Counted from the stretch's first letter, positions 16,401 to 23,849 are shown. The stretch: DNA of 41,788 nucleotides from WLMZ01 sp031410915 (GCA_031410915.1 JANNZY010000179.1:1-41788); one strand, 5' to 3'. The notes: a model not told the origin generated them from the sequence alone. Translations and numbers: made by a program.

Positions 16401-17225
16401 ATGAACCTGTCGCGCCCATCTCGTTGGAGCCTCGGAGGATTGACCGGGCTCGCGCTGGTGTTCCTGTACCTGCCGCTCGTGGTGGTCGTCGTGCTCGCGT
16501 TCAACAAGGCCGATTCCACGCTCTGGCCGCCGCGAGGTTTGACGTTGGACTGGTGGCGTCAGGCATGGGACACCGACGCCCCGAAGGACGCGTTCTGGCA
16601 GAGCGTGCGCATCGCCGGCGCGGCCACCGCGATCGCGATGGTGCTCGGCACGCTCGCCGCGTTCGCGATGGCGCGGTTCATGTTCTTCGGCAAGAACTCG
16701 ATCTCCTACCTCATGGTGCTGCCCATCGCGCTGCCCGGCATCGTCACGGCCGTCGCGTTGAAGAACACGTTCCTGCGCACGATCGATCTCGGGTTCGTCT
16801 CGTTCAAGGTCGGCTTCGGCGTGCACTCGGTGATCATCGCCCACGCCACGTTCTGCATCGTGGTCGCCTACAACAACGTCGTGGCCCGGTTGCGGCGGTC
16901 GTCGCCGAACCTGCTCGAGGCGTCGGCCGACCTCGGTGCCAACGGCCTGCAGACGTTCCGGTTCGTGACGTTCCCGCTCGTACGGTCGGCCCTCGTGGCC
17001 GGAGGCATCCTTGCGTTCGCGCTCAGCTTCGACGAGATCGTGGTCACCACCTTCACGGCCGGGCCGGGCGTCGAAACGCTGCCGCAGTGGATCTTGAACA
17101 GCTTCGGCCGTTCGAAGGGTGTGCCCGTCACGAACGTGATGGCCACGGTCGTGATGGCCCTGTCGATCCCGCTCGCCTGGCTGGCGCAGCGACTCAGCGA
17201 CACCACGGACGCGCCTCGCCGATAG
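16401..17225 (+). CDS. ABC transporter permease, PotC-like
   Basis: A 274-residue permease that pairs with the PotB-like protein. It has six hydrophobic segments, starting LTGLALVFLYLPLVVVVVLA, and the EAA loop NLLEASADLGANGLQTFRFV. The sequence ends GLSDTT-like in a short basic tail (SDTTDAPRR). The start ATG 16401 is 7 nt after the previous stop. It is the last gene of the polyamine-type operon; ftsY begins 10 nt later and carries its own -10-like TAGCTT overlapping this gene's stop codon. Confidence 0.85.
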   Translation: MNLSRPSRWSLGGLTGLALVFLYLPLVVVVVLAFNKADSTLWPPRGLTLDWWRQAWDTDAPKDAFWQSVRIAGAATAIAMVLGTLAAFAMARFMFFGKNSISYLMVLPIALPGIVTAVALKNTFLRTIDLGFVSFKVGFGVHSVIIAHATFCIVVAYNNVVARLRRSSPNLLEASADLGANGLQTFRFVTFPLVRSALVAGGILAFALSFDEIVVTTFTAGPGVETLPQWILNSFGRSKGVPVTNVMATVVMALSIPLAWLAQRLSDTTDAPRR

Positions 17226-17228
17226 CTT
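17223..17228 (+). promoter_or_regulatory. Putative -10 (TAGCTT) of ftsY
   Basis: TAGCTT overlaps the stop of the PotC-like gene and lies 7 nt before GTG 17236. It supports that GTG over the TTG at 17227, which falls inside the hexamer. Confidence 0.45.
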
Positions 17229-17235
17229 GCTCGCC

Positions 17236-18408
17236 GTGGAGTGGATCTATCTCGTCCTCATCGTCGTCGTCATCGCGTTCGGGGTCGGGGTGCTCGTCGT
17301 CAACCGGCGCAAAGCCGCCCGGACTCCCACCGCGCCCCCTCGGTCCGTGCCGACGACCACGCCGCGGCCGCCGCAAGCCGTGCCCCCGAAGCCTGCCGAG
17401 GTCACTGCGCCACCGGCCACCGGACCCCCTGACGCGCTCGTCGAGCTCGACGAGCAGCCGGTCGAGGAGCCGGTCGAGGAACGAGCGGACGACTACGAAC
17501 GTCCCCGCTTCCGGGACCGGATGTCGAAGTCGCGTGCCGCGCTGGTCGGCGTCTTCACCGGGGTGCGCAAGCGCGCCGGCATCACTGACGAGACGTGGGA
17601 CGAGCTCGAAGAGGCACTGCTCAGGGCCGACGTCGGCGTCCGCGTCACCGACGAACTGCTGAGCGGGCTGCGGGCCCGCGTGAAGTCGAAGGAGATCACC
17701 ACCCCCGATGCGCTGCTCGGCGCGCTGCAGGCCGACATGGTCGGCCGCCTCGACGGTGCCGACCGCGAACTGCACTTCGAGCCCGGAGCGCCGGACTCAC
17801 CCAACGTGTGGCTGTTCGTCGGTGTCAACGGGGTCGGCAAGACCACCACGGTCGGCAAGGTCGGCGCGCAGCAGAAGCGTGCCGGGCGCACCGTGTTGAT
17901 GGCTGCCGGCGACACGTTCCGCGCCGCAGCGGCCGAACAGCTCGGCACCTGGGCCGAGCGCTCGGGCAGCGAGCTCGTGCGGGGTGCTGAGGGTGGCGAC
18001 CCGAGCTCGGTGATCTTCGACGGCGTCGAACGCGCCAGTGCGCGCAACATCGATCTCGTCCTGGCCGACACGGCCGGCCGACTGCACAACAAGACCAACC
18101 TGATGGACGAGCTGCGCAAGGTGCGTCGCGTCGCCGGCAAGGGCAAGGGCCGCGTCACCGAGGTGCTGTTGGTGATCGATGCCACCACCGGGCAGAACGG
18201 TCTGGCCCAGGCTCGCGAGTTCGGCGAGGCCACCGCAGTCACCGGCGTCGTGCTGACCAAGCTGGATGGTTCGGCCAAGGGTGGCATCGTGTTCGCGATC
18301 GAGACCGAGCTCGGCATCCCGGTCAAGCTCGTCGGACTCGGTGAGACCATCGGCGACCTCGTCGACTTCGACCCCAACGAGTTCATCGAGGCCCTCTTCG
18401 CCGAGTGA
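17236..18408 (+). CDS. ftsY: Signal recognition particle receptor FtsY
   Basis: GTPase that docks SRP-ribosome complexes to the membrane. The protein has about 390 residues. An N-terminal membrane helix (MEWIYLVLIVVVIAFGVGVL), typical of actinobacterial FtsY, is followed by a Pro-rich acidic linker (about 30-95). Then come the N domain and the SRP GTPase domain with GVNGVGKTTT, GDTFRAAAAEQL, DTAGR and TKLDGSAKGG. The start at GTG 17236 is favoured over TTG 17227. It acts with Ffh, encoded next. A strong hairpin follows the stop. Confidence 0.95.
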   Translation: MEWIYLVLIVVVIAFGVGVLVVNRRKAARTPTAPPRSVPTTTPRPPQAVPPKPAEVTAPPATGPPDALVELDEQPVEEPVEERADDYERPRFRDRMSKSRAALVGVFTGVRKRAGITDETWDELEEALLRADVGVRVTDELLSGLRARVKSKEITTPDALLGALQADMVGRLDGADRELHFEPGAPDSPNVWLFVGVNGVGKTTTVGKVGAQQKRAGRTVLMAAGDTFRAAAAEQLGTWAERSGSELVRGAEGGDPSSVIFDGVERASARNIDLVLADTAGRLHNKTNLMDELRKVRRVAGKGKGRVTEVLLVIDATTGQNGLAQAREFGEATAVTGVVLTKLDGSAKGGIVFAIETELGIPVKLVGLGETIGDLVDFDPNEFIEALFAE

Positions 18409-18414
18409 CATCGC

Positions 18415-18461
18415 CAATGGGCGGAATCTGAGCCGCTGGGCGGCTCACAATTCGCCCAATG
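18415..18461 (+). terminator. Long hairpin after ftsY
   Basis: Two arms of 22 nt surround a 3-nt loop. The inner stem TGAGCCGC-TGG-GCGGCTCA is perfect, and the outer arms CAATGGGCG/CGCCCAATG differ by one base; the middle GAATC/CAATT part pairs imperfectly. There is no T-run, so it may be a terminator, an attenuator or an RNA processing site. Confidence 0.5.
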
Positions 18462-18513
18462 CGACCTGTTGGCGTGGGTCATTGGCGGACCGCGGCCGGC
18501 TGACGGTGGGCGG

Positions 18514-18519
18514 TAGCCT
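18514..18519 (+). promoter_or_regulatory. Putative -10 (TAGCCT) of ffh
   Basis: TAGCCT lies 8 nt before the ffh ATG and there is no Shine-Dalgarno, suggesting a leaderless transcript that begins after the hairpin. Confidence 0.5.
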
Positions 18520-18527
18520 CGTTCCCG

Positions 18528-19913
18528 ATGTTCGACAGCCTGTCCGACCGTTTCGACGGCATCTTCAAGCGTCTCCGTGGCAAGGGCCGCCTCACCGACG
18601 ACGATGTCGACGAGGTGCTGCGCGAGATCCGCACGGCCCTGCTCGAGGCCGACGTCAACGTCGCCGTCGCCCGCACGGTGGTCGGCCGCATCCGTGAGGC
18701 TGCGGTCGGGGCCAAGCTGTCCCAGGCGCTGGATCCCAGCCAGCAGGTGATCAAGATCGTCAACAACGAGCTGACCACCATCCTCGGTGGCCAGACGTTG
18801 AAGATCACCTACGCCAGCCGCCCGCCGACCGTCGTGCTGATGGCCGGCCTGCAGGGTTCGGGCAAGACCACGAACTCGGCCAAGCTGGCCCGCTGGTTCA
18901 AGAGCCAGGGCCGCCAACCGCTGATGGTCGGAGCCGACCTGCAGCGTCCGGCCGCCGTCGAGCAGTTGCGCACGCTCGGCCGCCAGATCGACGTGCCCGT
19001 GTTCAGCGAGGCCAGCGATCCCGTCACCGTGGCCACGCGCGGTCTGGCCGAGGCTCGCCGCCTCGGACGCGACGTGCTCATCGTCGACACTGCCGGCCGC
19101 CTGGCCATCGACGCCGAGATGATGGACCAGGTCCGCCGGATCAACGAGGCGATCCAGCCGAACTACACGTTCCTCGTCATCGACGCAATGACCGGTCAAG
19201 ATGCTGTCGGCGTCGCCGAGGCCTTCCACGAGACGCTCGCGATCGACGGTGTCATCCTGTCCAAGCTGGACGGCGACGCCCGTGGTGGCGCAGCGCTGAG
19301 CGTCAAGGAAGTCATCGGTCGCCCGATCGCCTTCGCGTCCACGGGCGAGAAGTTGGACGCCTTCGAGCAGTTCCACCCCGACCGCATGGCCAGCCGCATC
19401 CTCGGCATGGGCGACGTGCTCACGCTGATCGAGCAGGCCGAGCAGGCCTTTGAGAAAGACGAGGCCGAGGCCGCCGCCGAGCGGATGTTGTCCGGCGAGT
19501 TCACGCTCGACGACTTCCTCGAGCAGATGCAGCAGATCAAGAAGATGGGCCCACTGTCGGGGCTGCTCGGGATGATGCCGGGCATGCCGAAAGAGCTCAA
19601 GCAGGCCAAGATCAGCGACGACGACCTCAAGCCGGTCGAGGCCATCATCCGCTCGATGACGCCGCTCGAGCGGCGCAAACCCGAGCTCATCAACGGCAGT
19701 CGCCGCAACCGCATCGCCGCCGGCAGCGGGCGCAGCGTCGGCGAGATCAACCGCCTGGTCAAGCAGTTCGGCGAGATGCAGAAGATGATGAAGCGGATGG
19801 GCGGTATGACATCGGGCAAGAAGGGCAAGCGCAAGATGGCGATGCCCAGCGGTCTCGGTGGGCTCGGTGGATTCGGTGGCGGTCTGCCGCCCGGCTTTCC
19901 CGACCTCGGCTGA
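18528..19913 (+). CDS. ffh: Signal recognition particle protein Ffh
   Basis: SRP54 GTPase that binds signal sequences and 4.5S RNA. The 461-residue protein has an N domain, a G domain (GLQGSGKTTNSAK, GADLQRPAAVEQL, DTAGR, SKLDGDARGG) and a methionine-rich M domain (LEQMQQIKKMGPLSGLLGMM, then SRRNRIAAGSG for RNA binding). The C-terminus is a Gly/Pro-rich tail. Length is normal. It partners with FtsY encoded upstream. The 4.5S RNA gene is not seen in this window. Confidence 0.97.
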   Translation: MFDSLSDRFDGIFKRLRGKGRLTDDDVDEVLREIRTALLEADVNVAVARTVVGRIREAAVGAKLSQALDPSQQVIKIVNNELTTILGGQTLKITYASRPPTVVLMAGLQGSGKTTNSAKLARWFKSQGRQPLMVGADLQRPAAVEQLRTLGRQIDVPVFSEASDPVTVATRGLAEARRLGRDVLIVDTAGRLAIDAEMMDQVRRINEAIQPNYTFLVIDAMTGQDAVGVAEAFHETLAIDGVILSKLDGDARGGAALSVKEVIGRPIAFASTGEKLDAFEQFHPDRMASRILGMGDVLTLIEQAEQAFEKDEAEAAAERMLSGEFTLDDFLEQMQQIKKMGPLSGLLGMMPGMPKELKQAKISDDDLKPVEAIIRSMTPLERRKPELINGSRRNRIAAGSGRSVGEINRLVKQFGEMQKMMKRMGGMTSGKKGKRKMAMPSGLGGLGGFGGGLPPGFPDLG

Positions 19914-19955
19914 GCAACGGCCGGCTCAACGCTCCCGGTGGGACGAGAGCAGGTG

Positions 19956-19980
19956 TCCGCTAACCTTTCCCGGTTCTTTC
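19956..19980 (+). promoter_or_regulatory. rpsP promoter/leader element shared with rpmF
   Basis: A 25-nt element with TAACCT (19961-19966, likely -10) and a pyrimidine-rich downstream part, 20 of 25 identical to 5223-5247 ahead of rpmF. It sits 22 nt before the rpsP ATG, whose ribosome-binding site AGGAG is at about 19992-19996. Confidence 0.55.
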
Positions 19981-20002
19981 GAAGACGTTCCAGGAGTCAT
20001 TC

Positions 20003-20281
20003 ATGTCAGTGAAGCTGCGCCTCACCCGGGTCGGCAAGACCAAGCAGCCGCAATACCGCATCGTTGCGTCGGACAGCCGTTCGCCGCGTGATGGTCGGTT
20101 CATCGAGATCGTGGGTCAGTACAACCCGCGCACCGAGCCGAGCACCATCACCGTCGACAACGACAAGGCCGTGAAGTGGCTGATGGAGGGCGCGCAGCCG
20201 ACCGATCGGGTGCGCAAGCTGCTCGAGATCTCTGGTGCATGGAGCGACTTCGGCGCGGCACGGGCAGCGAAGAGCAAGTGA
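20003..20281 (+). CDS. rpsP: 30S ribosomal protein bS16
   Basis: A 92-residue basic protein starting MSVKLRLTRVGKTKQPQYRI, the universal S16 N-terminus. The body includes DSRSPRDGRFIEIVGQYNP and a C-terminal lysine/arginine tail. It is a primary 16S rRNA-binding protein of the small subunit. It heads the rpsP-khpA-rimM-trmD-rplS operon and overlaps khpA as GTGA. Confidence 0.97.
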   Translation: MSVKLRLTRVGKTKQPQYRIVASDSRSPRDGRFIEIVGQYNPRTEPSTITVDNDKAVKWLMEGAQPTDRVRKLLEISGAWSDFGAARAAKSK

Positions 20282-20556
20282 GCGACGCCGCCGATTCCGG
20301 CAACGAGCTCGCGGCCCCCACGGCGACCGCGGTCCTGACCCACGTGGTCAGCTCGATCGTGGACGACGCTGGTGCGGTGCAGGTCGAAGGTGTGCCGTCC
20401 AAGGGTCGGCTCAAGCTGCAGGTCAAGGTCGGTCCTGGCGACCTCGGTCGCGTGATCGGCCGTCGCGGCCGCACGGCACAGAGCATCCGCACCGTCGTGC
20501 GTGCCGCCGCCACCCGTGACGGCGTGGACGTCGACGTCGACTTCGTCGACGACTGA
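20278..20556 (+). CDS. khpA: KH-domain RNA-binding protein KhpA
   Basis: A 92-residue protein with a single KH domain, whose RNA-contacting GxxG loop lies in GDLGRVIGRRGRTAQSIRTV. In Firmicutes KhpA with KhpB/Jag tunes cell-envelope and division gene expression; the role in Actinobacteria is less clear. The GTG 20278 start overlaps the rpsP stop. The position between rpsP and rimM is conserved. The stop region contains a 15-bp tandem duplication shared with the rimM leader. Confidence 0.9.
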   Translation: MSDAADSGNELAAPTATAVLTHVVSSIVDDAGAVQVEGVPSKGRLKLQVKVGPGDLGRVIGRRGRTAQSIRTVVRAAATRDGVDVDVDFVDD

Positions 20557-20574
20557 ATGGTCGACGACTGAACG
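20545..20574 (+). repeat. Tandem 15-bp duplication at the khpA-rimM junction
   Basis: GTCGACGACTGAATG (20545-20559) is followed directly by GTCGACGACTGAACG (20560-20574). The first copy carries the khpA stop, and the last base of the second is the first base of the rimM GTG start. Confidence 0.8.
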
Positions 20575-21065
20575 TGCCCGAACGACACACGGCGCCCGCC
20601 GGGCTGCTCGAAGTCGGCACCATCCGCCGCCCGCACGGCGTGCGTGGCGACACCTACGTCGATTTGTTGACCGACCGCGAGGATCGCCTCGCGGTCGGCT
20701 CACGTCTGTGGGCCGCAGGCCGGTGGCACACGATCGAGATGTCACGCCGGTTGCCGCAGCGCTGGCTCGTGCACTTCGCCGGCTTCGACGACCGCACGGC
20801 GGTCGAGGCGTTGACCAACCAGGCGCTGTACGCCGAACCGGTCGACGACCCGGGCGCGTTGTGGGTCCACGATCTGCTCGGCGCGTCCGTCGTCGAAGCC
20901 GACGGCACCGAGCGCGGGCGTGTGGTCGGAGTGCTCGCCAACCCGGCCCACGACATCCTCGAGTTGGACAGTGGCGCGCTGGTGCCGGTCATCTTCGTCG
21001 TCGCGTCGGTGGACGGCGTGCTCACCATCGACCCGCCCGCCGGCCTCTTCGACCTCGCCGACTGA
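20574..21065 (+). CDS. rimM: Ribosome maturation factor RimM
   Basis: 30S assembly factor that binds S19 and helps 16S 3' domain maturation. The 163-residue protein has the family N-terminus (LLEVGTIRRPHGVRGDTYV) and the PRC-barrel C-domain (VHDLLGASVVEADGTERGRV ... ILEL.SGALVPVIFV). Length is normal. The start is GTG 20574, right after the 15-bp tandem duplication. trmD follows 2 nt after its stop, the usual arrangement. Confidence 0.93.
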   Translation: MPERHTAPAGLLEVGTIRRPHGVRGDTYVDLLTDREDRLAVGSRLWAAGRWHTIEMSRRLPQRWLVHFAGFDDRTAVEALTNQALYAEPVDDPGALWVHDLLGASVVEADGTERGRVVGVLANPAHDILELDSGALVPVIFVVASVDGVLTIDPPAGLFDLAD

Positions 21066-21067
21066 CC

Positions 21068-21802
21068 GTGCGCGTCGACGTCTTCACGATCTTTCCGGGA
21101 CTCGTCGACCACTTCTGCGCGGAGAGCTTGCTCGGCAAGACCCGCCGCAACGGCTTGCTCGACCTGCGCTGCCACGATCTGCGCGAGTTCACCACAGATG
21201 TGCATCGCACGGTCGACGATTCGCCGTTCGGCGGAGGGGCCGGCATGGTGATGCGGCCGGAGCCGATCTTCGCCTCGGTCGAGGCCAAGCAGTCTCCGCG
21301 TCCGTTGTTCCTGCTCGGCCCAGGTGGTCGCCGCTTCGACCAGGCCCTGGCCAACGATCTGGCCGCGAGCGACGGGTTCAGCCTGTTGTGCGGCCGCTAC
21401 GAAGGCATCGACCACCGTGTGCGAGAGCACCTCGTCGACGACGAACTGTCGATCGGCGATGTCGTGCTGTCGGGCGGTGAGGTGGCTGCTTGCCTGGTCG
21501 TCGAGGCCGTCGCCCGGTTGCTGCCGGGGGCGATGGGCAACAGCGAGAGCCCGGTCACGGAGAGCTTCGGCCCGAGCGGGCTGCTGGAGGAACCGCAGTT
21601 CACCCGCCCGGCGATGTTTCGCGACTGGGACGTGCCCGATGTGCTGCGCGGCGGTGACCATGCCCGCATCGCCCGCTGGCGACGGGCCCAGGCGCTGCAC
21701 CGCACGCTGCGCTACCGCCCCGACCTGGTGGAGCGCGCCGGTGGGCTGGCAGATGATGATCGGCGGCTGTTGGAAGAGTTCCCCGCGTCGGTCTATCCTT
21801 GA
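21068..21802 (+). CDS. trmD: tRNA (guanine-37-N1)-methyltransferase TrmD
   Basis: SPOUT methyltransferase that makes m1G37 in tRNAs to prevent +1 frameshifting. The 244-residue protein starts at GTG 21068 (MRVDVFTIFPG, the standard N-terminus). The SAM-knot signature LLCGRYEGIDHRVREHLVDD and LSGGEVAACLVVEAVARLLPG are present. The earlier in-frame start at 20501 would overlap khpA and is rejected. A TATCCT box inside its last codons (21794-21799) may serve rplS. Confidence 0.95.
   Translation: MRVDVFTIFPGLVDHFCAESLLGKTRRNGLLDLRCHDLREFTTDVHRTVDDSPFGGGAGMVMRPEPIFASVEAKQSPRPLFLLGPGGRRFDQALANDLAASDGFSLLCGRYEGIDHRVREHLVDDELSIGDVVLSGGEVAACLVVEAVARLLPGAMGNSESPVTESFGPSGLLEEPQFTRPAMFRDWDVPDVLRGGDHARIARWRRAQALHRTLRYRPDLVERAGGLADDDRRLLEEFPASVYP
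21794..21799 (+). promoter_or_regulatory. Putative -10 (TATCCT) ahead of rplS
   Basis: TATCCT lies just before the trmD stop; rplS begins 58 nt downstream, with AGAAAG as a weak ribosome-binding site. It may give rplS an extra promoter. Confidence 0.35.
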
Positions 21803-21857
21803 TCGTTCGCAACTCCAGGCCCCTTGCCCGCGCCTCGGCACTCAGAAAGACTGCGCC

Positions 21858-22205
21858 ATGAAGTCCACAGATCTCGTCGACAACCAGTACCTCCGCACCG
21901 ACATCCCGCAGTTCGGCCCCGGTGACGAGGTCAAGGTGCACGTGAAGGTCATCGAGGGCAACAAGGAGCGGGTCCAGATCTTCCAGGGCAACGTGATCGC
22001 GATCCAGGGCAGCGGCGTTGCCGAGACCTACACCGTGCGCAAGGTCAGCTACGGCGTCGGTGTCGAGCGCACGTTCCCGCTGCACACCCCGACGGTTGCC
22101 AAGCTCGAAGTCGTGCGCCGTGGCGACGTCCGCCGGGCCAAGCTGTACTACCTGCGCGAGCGCTCCGGTAAGTCGGCCAAGATCAAGGAAAAGCGCGACC
22201 GCTGA
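21858..22205 (+). CDS. rplS: 50S ribosomal protein bL19
   Basis: A 115-residue basic protein of the 30S-50S interface. Motifs FGPGDEVKVHVKVIEGNKER, FQGNVIAIQG and TVRKVSYGVGVERTFPLHTP are those of L19. The ATG 21858 gives the normal length; the frame upstream overlaps trmD and is not used. It ends the rpsP operon and is followed immediately by a perfect 8-bp hairpin. The usual actinobacterial followers lepB and rnhB are absent here. Confidence 0.97.
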   Translation: MKSTDLVDNQYLRTDIPQFGPGDEVKVHVKVIEGNKERVQIFQGNVIAIQGSGVAETYTVRKVSYGVGVERTFPLHTPTVAKLEVVRRGDVRRAKLYYLRERSGKSAKIKEKRDR

Positions 22206-22222
22206 CCCGCCTGGGGCGGGTC
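22204..22222 (+). terminator. Hairpin directly after rplS
   Basis: GACCCGCC-TGG-GGCGGGTC, a perfect 8-bp stem with a 3-nt loop beginning at the rplS stop codon. There is no T-run; probably a terminator or processing point of the rpsP operon. Confidence 0.55.
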
Positions 22223-22248
22223 GCCCGTCGATCGGTGAGAGCACCCTT

Positions 22249-22542
22249 TTGAGCAGCGACGATCTCGAGAACTACGAGGCCGAACGAGAGCTTCAACTCG
22301 CGCAGGAGTATCAAGACGTCGCGGCCATGTTCCGCTTCGCCGTCGAGACCGAGCGCCGGTTCTACCTGGCCAATGGGGTCGAGGTCACCCAGGTGGCCGA
22401 TTCCCCTCGGCCCCTCATCGAGGTGGTGCTCACTGACGCATGGGTGTGGGACATGTACCGCAAGACCCGCTTCGTCCCCAAGGTCCGGGTCCTGACGTTC
22501 AAGGACGTCAACGTCGAAGAACTGCCCTCGACGGAGATCTGA
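22249..22542 (+). CDS. DUF2469 family protein
   Basis: A 97-residue acidic cytoplasmic protein with the actinobacterial DUF2469 sequence: SSDDLENYEAERELQLAQEY, ETERRFYLANGVEVTQVA, TDAWVWDMYRKTRFVPKV and a FKDVNVEEL tail. It is conserved across Actinobacteria next to rnhB and yraN; its function is unknown. The start is TTG 22249, since the conserved N-terminus begins there and GGTGAG lies upstream. The stop overlaps the next gene as CTGA. Confidence 0.88.
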   Translation: MSSDDLENYEAERELQLAQEYQDVAAMFRFAVETERRFYLANGVEVTQVADSPRPLIEVVLTDAWVWDMYRKTRFVPKVRVLTFKDVNVEELPSTEI

Positions 22543-22886
22543 CCGGGCAGGCGCGTCGATCGCTCGGGCGTTGGGGAGAGGACCAAGCTGCGCGGTGGTA
22601 CCGCGCCAACGGCTACGAGATCGTGGACCGCAACTGGCGAACGACCGGGGGAGAGCTGGATCTGGTCGTGCGACGCGATCGCACGCTGGCGTTCGTCGAG
22701 GTCAAGACGCGCGCCACGGACACGTTCGGCGATCCGGCCACTGCGGTCACACCCGCCAAGCAGTTGCGCTTGCGGCGGTTGGCGATGTCGTGGCTGGATG
22801 CACACGATGTGCGTGGTGCGATGCTTCGATTCGACGTCGTGTGCGTGCTCGGCGTCCAGGTCCGAGTGATCGAGGACGCGTTCTGA
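22539..22886 (+). CDS. UPF0102/YraN family endonuclease-like protein
   Basis: Restriction-endonuclease-fold protein of about 115 residues with the UPF0102 pattern: RRSLGRWGEDQAARWYRANG, IVDRNWRTTGGELDLVV and LAFVEVKTRATDTFG, i.e. the E/D-(X)n-ExK-like core GELDLV...FVEVK. The biological role of YraN is not settled. No ATG, GTG or TTG lies at the expected start. CTG 22539 overlapping the DUF2469 stop (CTGA) fits the family length, while ATG 22440 would overlap DUF2469 by 103 nt. Conserved DUF2469-yraN order. Confidence 0.85.
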   Translation: MTGQARRSLGRWGEDQAARWYRANGYEIVDRNWRTTGGELDLVVRRDRTLAFVEVKTRATDTFGDPATAVTPAKQLRLRRLAMSWLDAHDVRGAMLRFDVVCVLGVQVRVIEDAF

Positions 22887-22904
22887 CCGCGCGGTCGCCT
22901 GTGC

Positions 22905-23015
22905 TCAGCCGAACAGCGCCCAGACGACGAGTGCGAGCGCGATGACGACGGCCGCAACCACGAACAACACGTCACCGGGCTTGCGCACCATTCTTCGGTG
23001 CGGGTTGTATCCCAT
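22905..23015 (-). CDS. Small single-helix membrane protein (36 aa)
   Basis: A 36-codon frame encoding a polar basic head (MGYNPHRRMVRKPGD) followed by a uniformly hydrophobic helix of about 20 residues ending ALVVWALFG. The positive-inside head and single helix look designed for membrane insertion rather than random. It is divergent from the crotonase gene, with 22 bp between starts. GATACT (-10-like) lies 6 nt upstream of its ATG. I recognise no named family. Confidence 0.55.
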   Translation of the reverse strand: MGYNPHRRMVRKPGDVLFVVAAVVIALALVVWALFG

Positions 23016-23023
23016 CCCGTCAG

Positions 23024-23029
23024 TATCGT
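23024..23029 (+). promoter_or_regulatory. Putative -10 (TATCGT) of the crotonase gene
   Basis: TATCGT lies 8 nt before ATG 23038, with no Shine-Dalgarno, as in other leaderless starts of this window. Confidence 0.5.
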
Positions 23030-23037
23030 CGCCGGAC

Positions 23038-23814
23038 ATGGAAACGATCGAGGTCACGCGTCACGACGGCGTCGTGACCGTCATGCTCAACCGTCCGGCG
23101 AAGAAGAACGCGGCCACGGTTCAACTGTGGACCGAGCTCGGCCAGACCTTTCGCGAGATCGGCGCGAACCGCAACGACCGTGTCGTCGTGGTGACCGGCG
23201 CGGGCGGTGAGTTCTGTGCCGGCGCCGACCTGTGGGAGCCGCCGACGGACGACGCGCCGCGGCACGGCCTGGCGTCGATGCGCCACGTCGGCGACGTCGC
23301 GATGGCATTGCACCGCCTGCCGCAGCCGACGATCGCGAAGGTCCGCGGTGTCGCGGTCGGTGCCGGCTGCAACCTCGCGTTCGGGTGCGACCTGGTCGTG
23401 GCCGCCGAGACCGCGCGCTTCTCGGAGATCTTCTCCCGCCGCGGCCTGTCGCTGGACTTCGGTGGTTCGTGGGTGCTGCCCCGCCGGGTGGGTCTGCACG
23501 TTGCCAAGGAGCTGGCTTTCTTCGGCGACATCATCAGCGCGTCCGAGGCGCAGGGCTACGGCCTGGTCAACCGGGTCGTTGCCGACGACGAGTTGGACGC
23601 GTTCGTCGACAACTGGGCGGCACGTCTGGTGGACTCGCCGCCGATCGCGCTCGCGCAGACGAAGCGGATGTTGAACAACTCGTACCTGGCCACGATGGAG
23701 CAGGCCCTCGACGACGAGGGCGCGGCGCAGACGGTCAACTTCGGGACCAAGGACACGCCCGAGGCGATCGCCGCGTTCATGGACAAGCGCAAGCCGGTCT
23801 TCCTCGGTCGCTGA
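23038..23814 (+). CDS. Enoyl-CoA hydratase/isomerase (crotonase) family protein
   Basis: A 258-residue crotonase-fold enzyme acting on acyl-CoA thioesters. The two oxyanion-hole loops are visible (GAGGEFCAGADLWEP and VRGVAVGAGCNLAFGCDLVV), followed by FSRRGLSLDFGGSWVLPRRV. At the positions where hydratases carry the first catalytic Glu it has Ser/Arg-rich sequence, and an Asp at the second acidic position, as in many PaaG/isomerase-type members. Substrate is therefore uncertain. ATG 23038 gives the normal N-terminus (METIEVTRHDGVVTVMLNRP). It stands alone, without beta-oxidation partners nearby. Confidence 0.85.
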   Translation: METIEVTRHDGVVTVMLNRPAKKNAATVQLWTELGQTFREIGANRNDRVVVVTGAGGEFCAGADLWEPPTDDAPRHGLASMRHVGDVAMALHRLPQPTIAKVRGVAVGAGCNLAFGCDLVVAAETARFSEIFSRRGLSLDFGGSWVLPRRVGLHVAKELAFFGDIISASEAQGYGLVNRVVADDELDAFVDNWAARLVDSPPIALAQTKRMLNNSYLATMEQALDDEGAAQTVNFGTKDTPEAIAAFMDKRKPVFLGR

Positions 23815-23849
23815 CGGTGCGGTGACGGTGCCGCGCGACGGCCCGCAAG

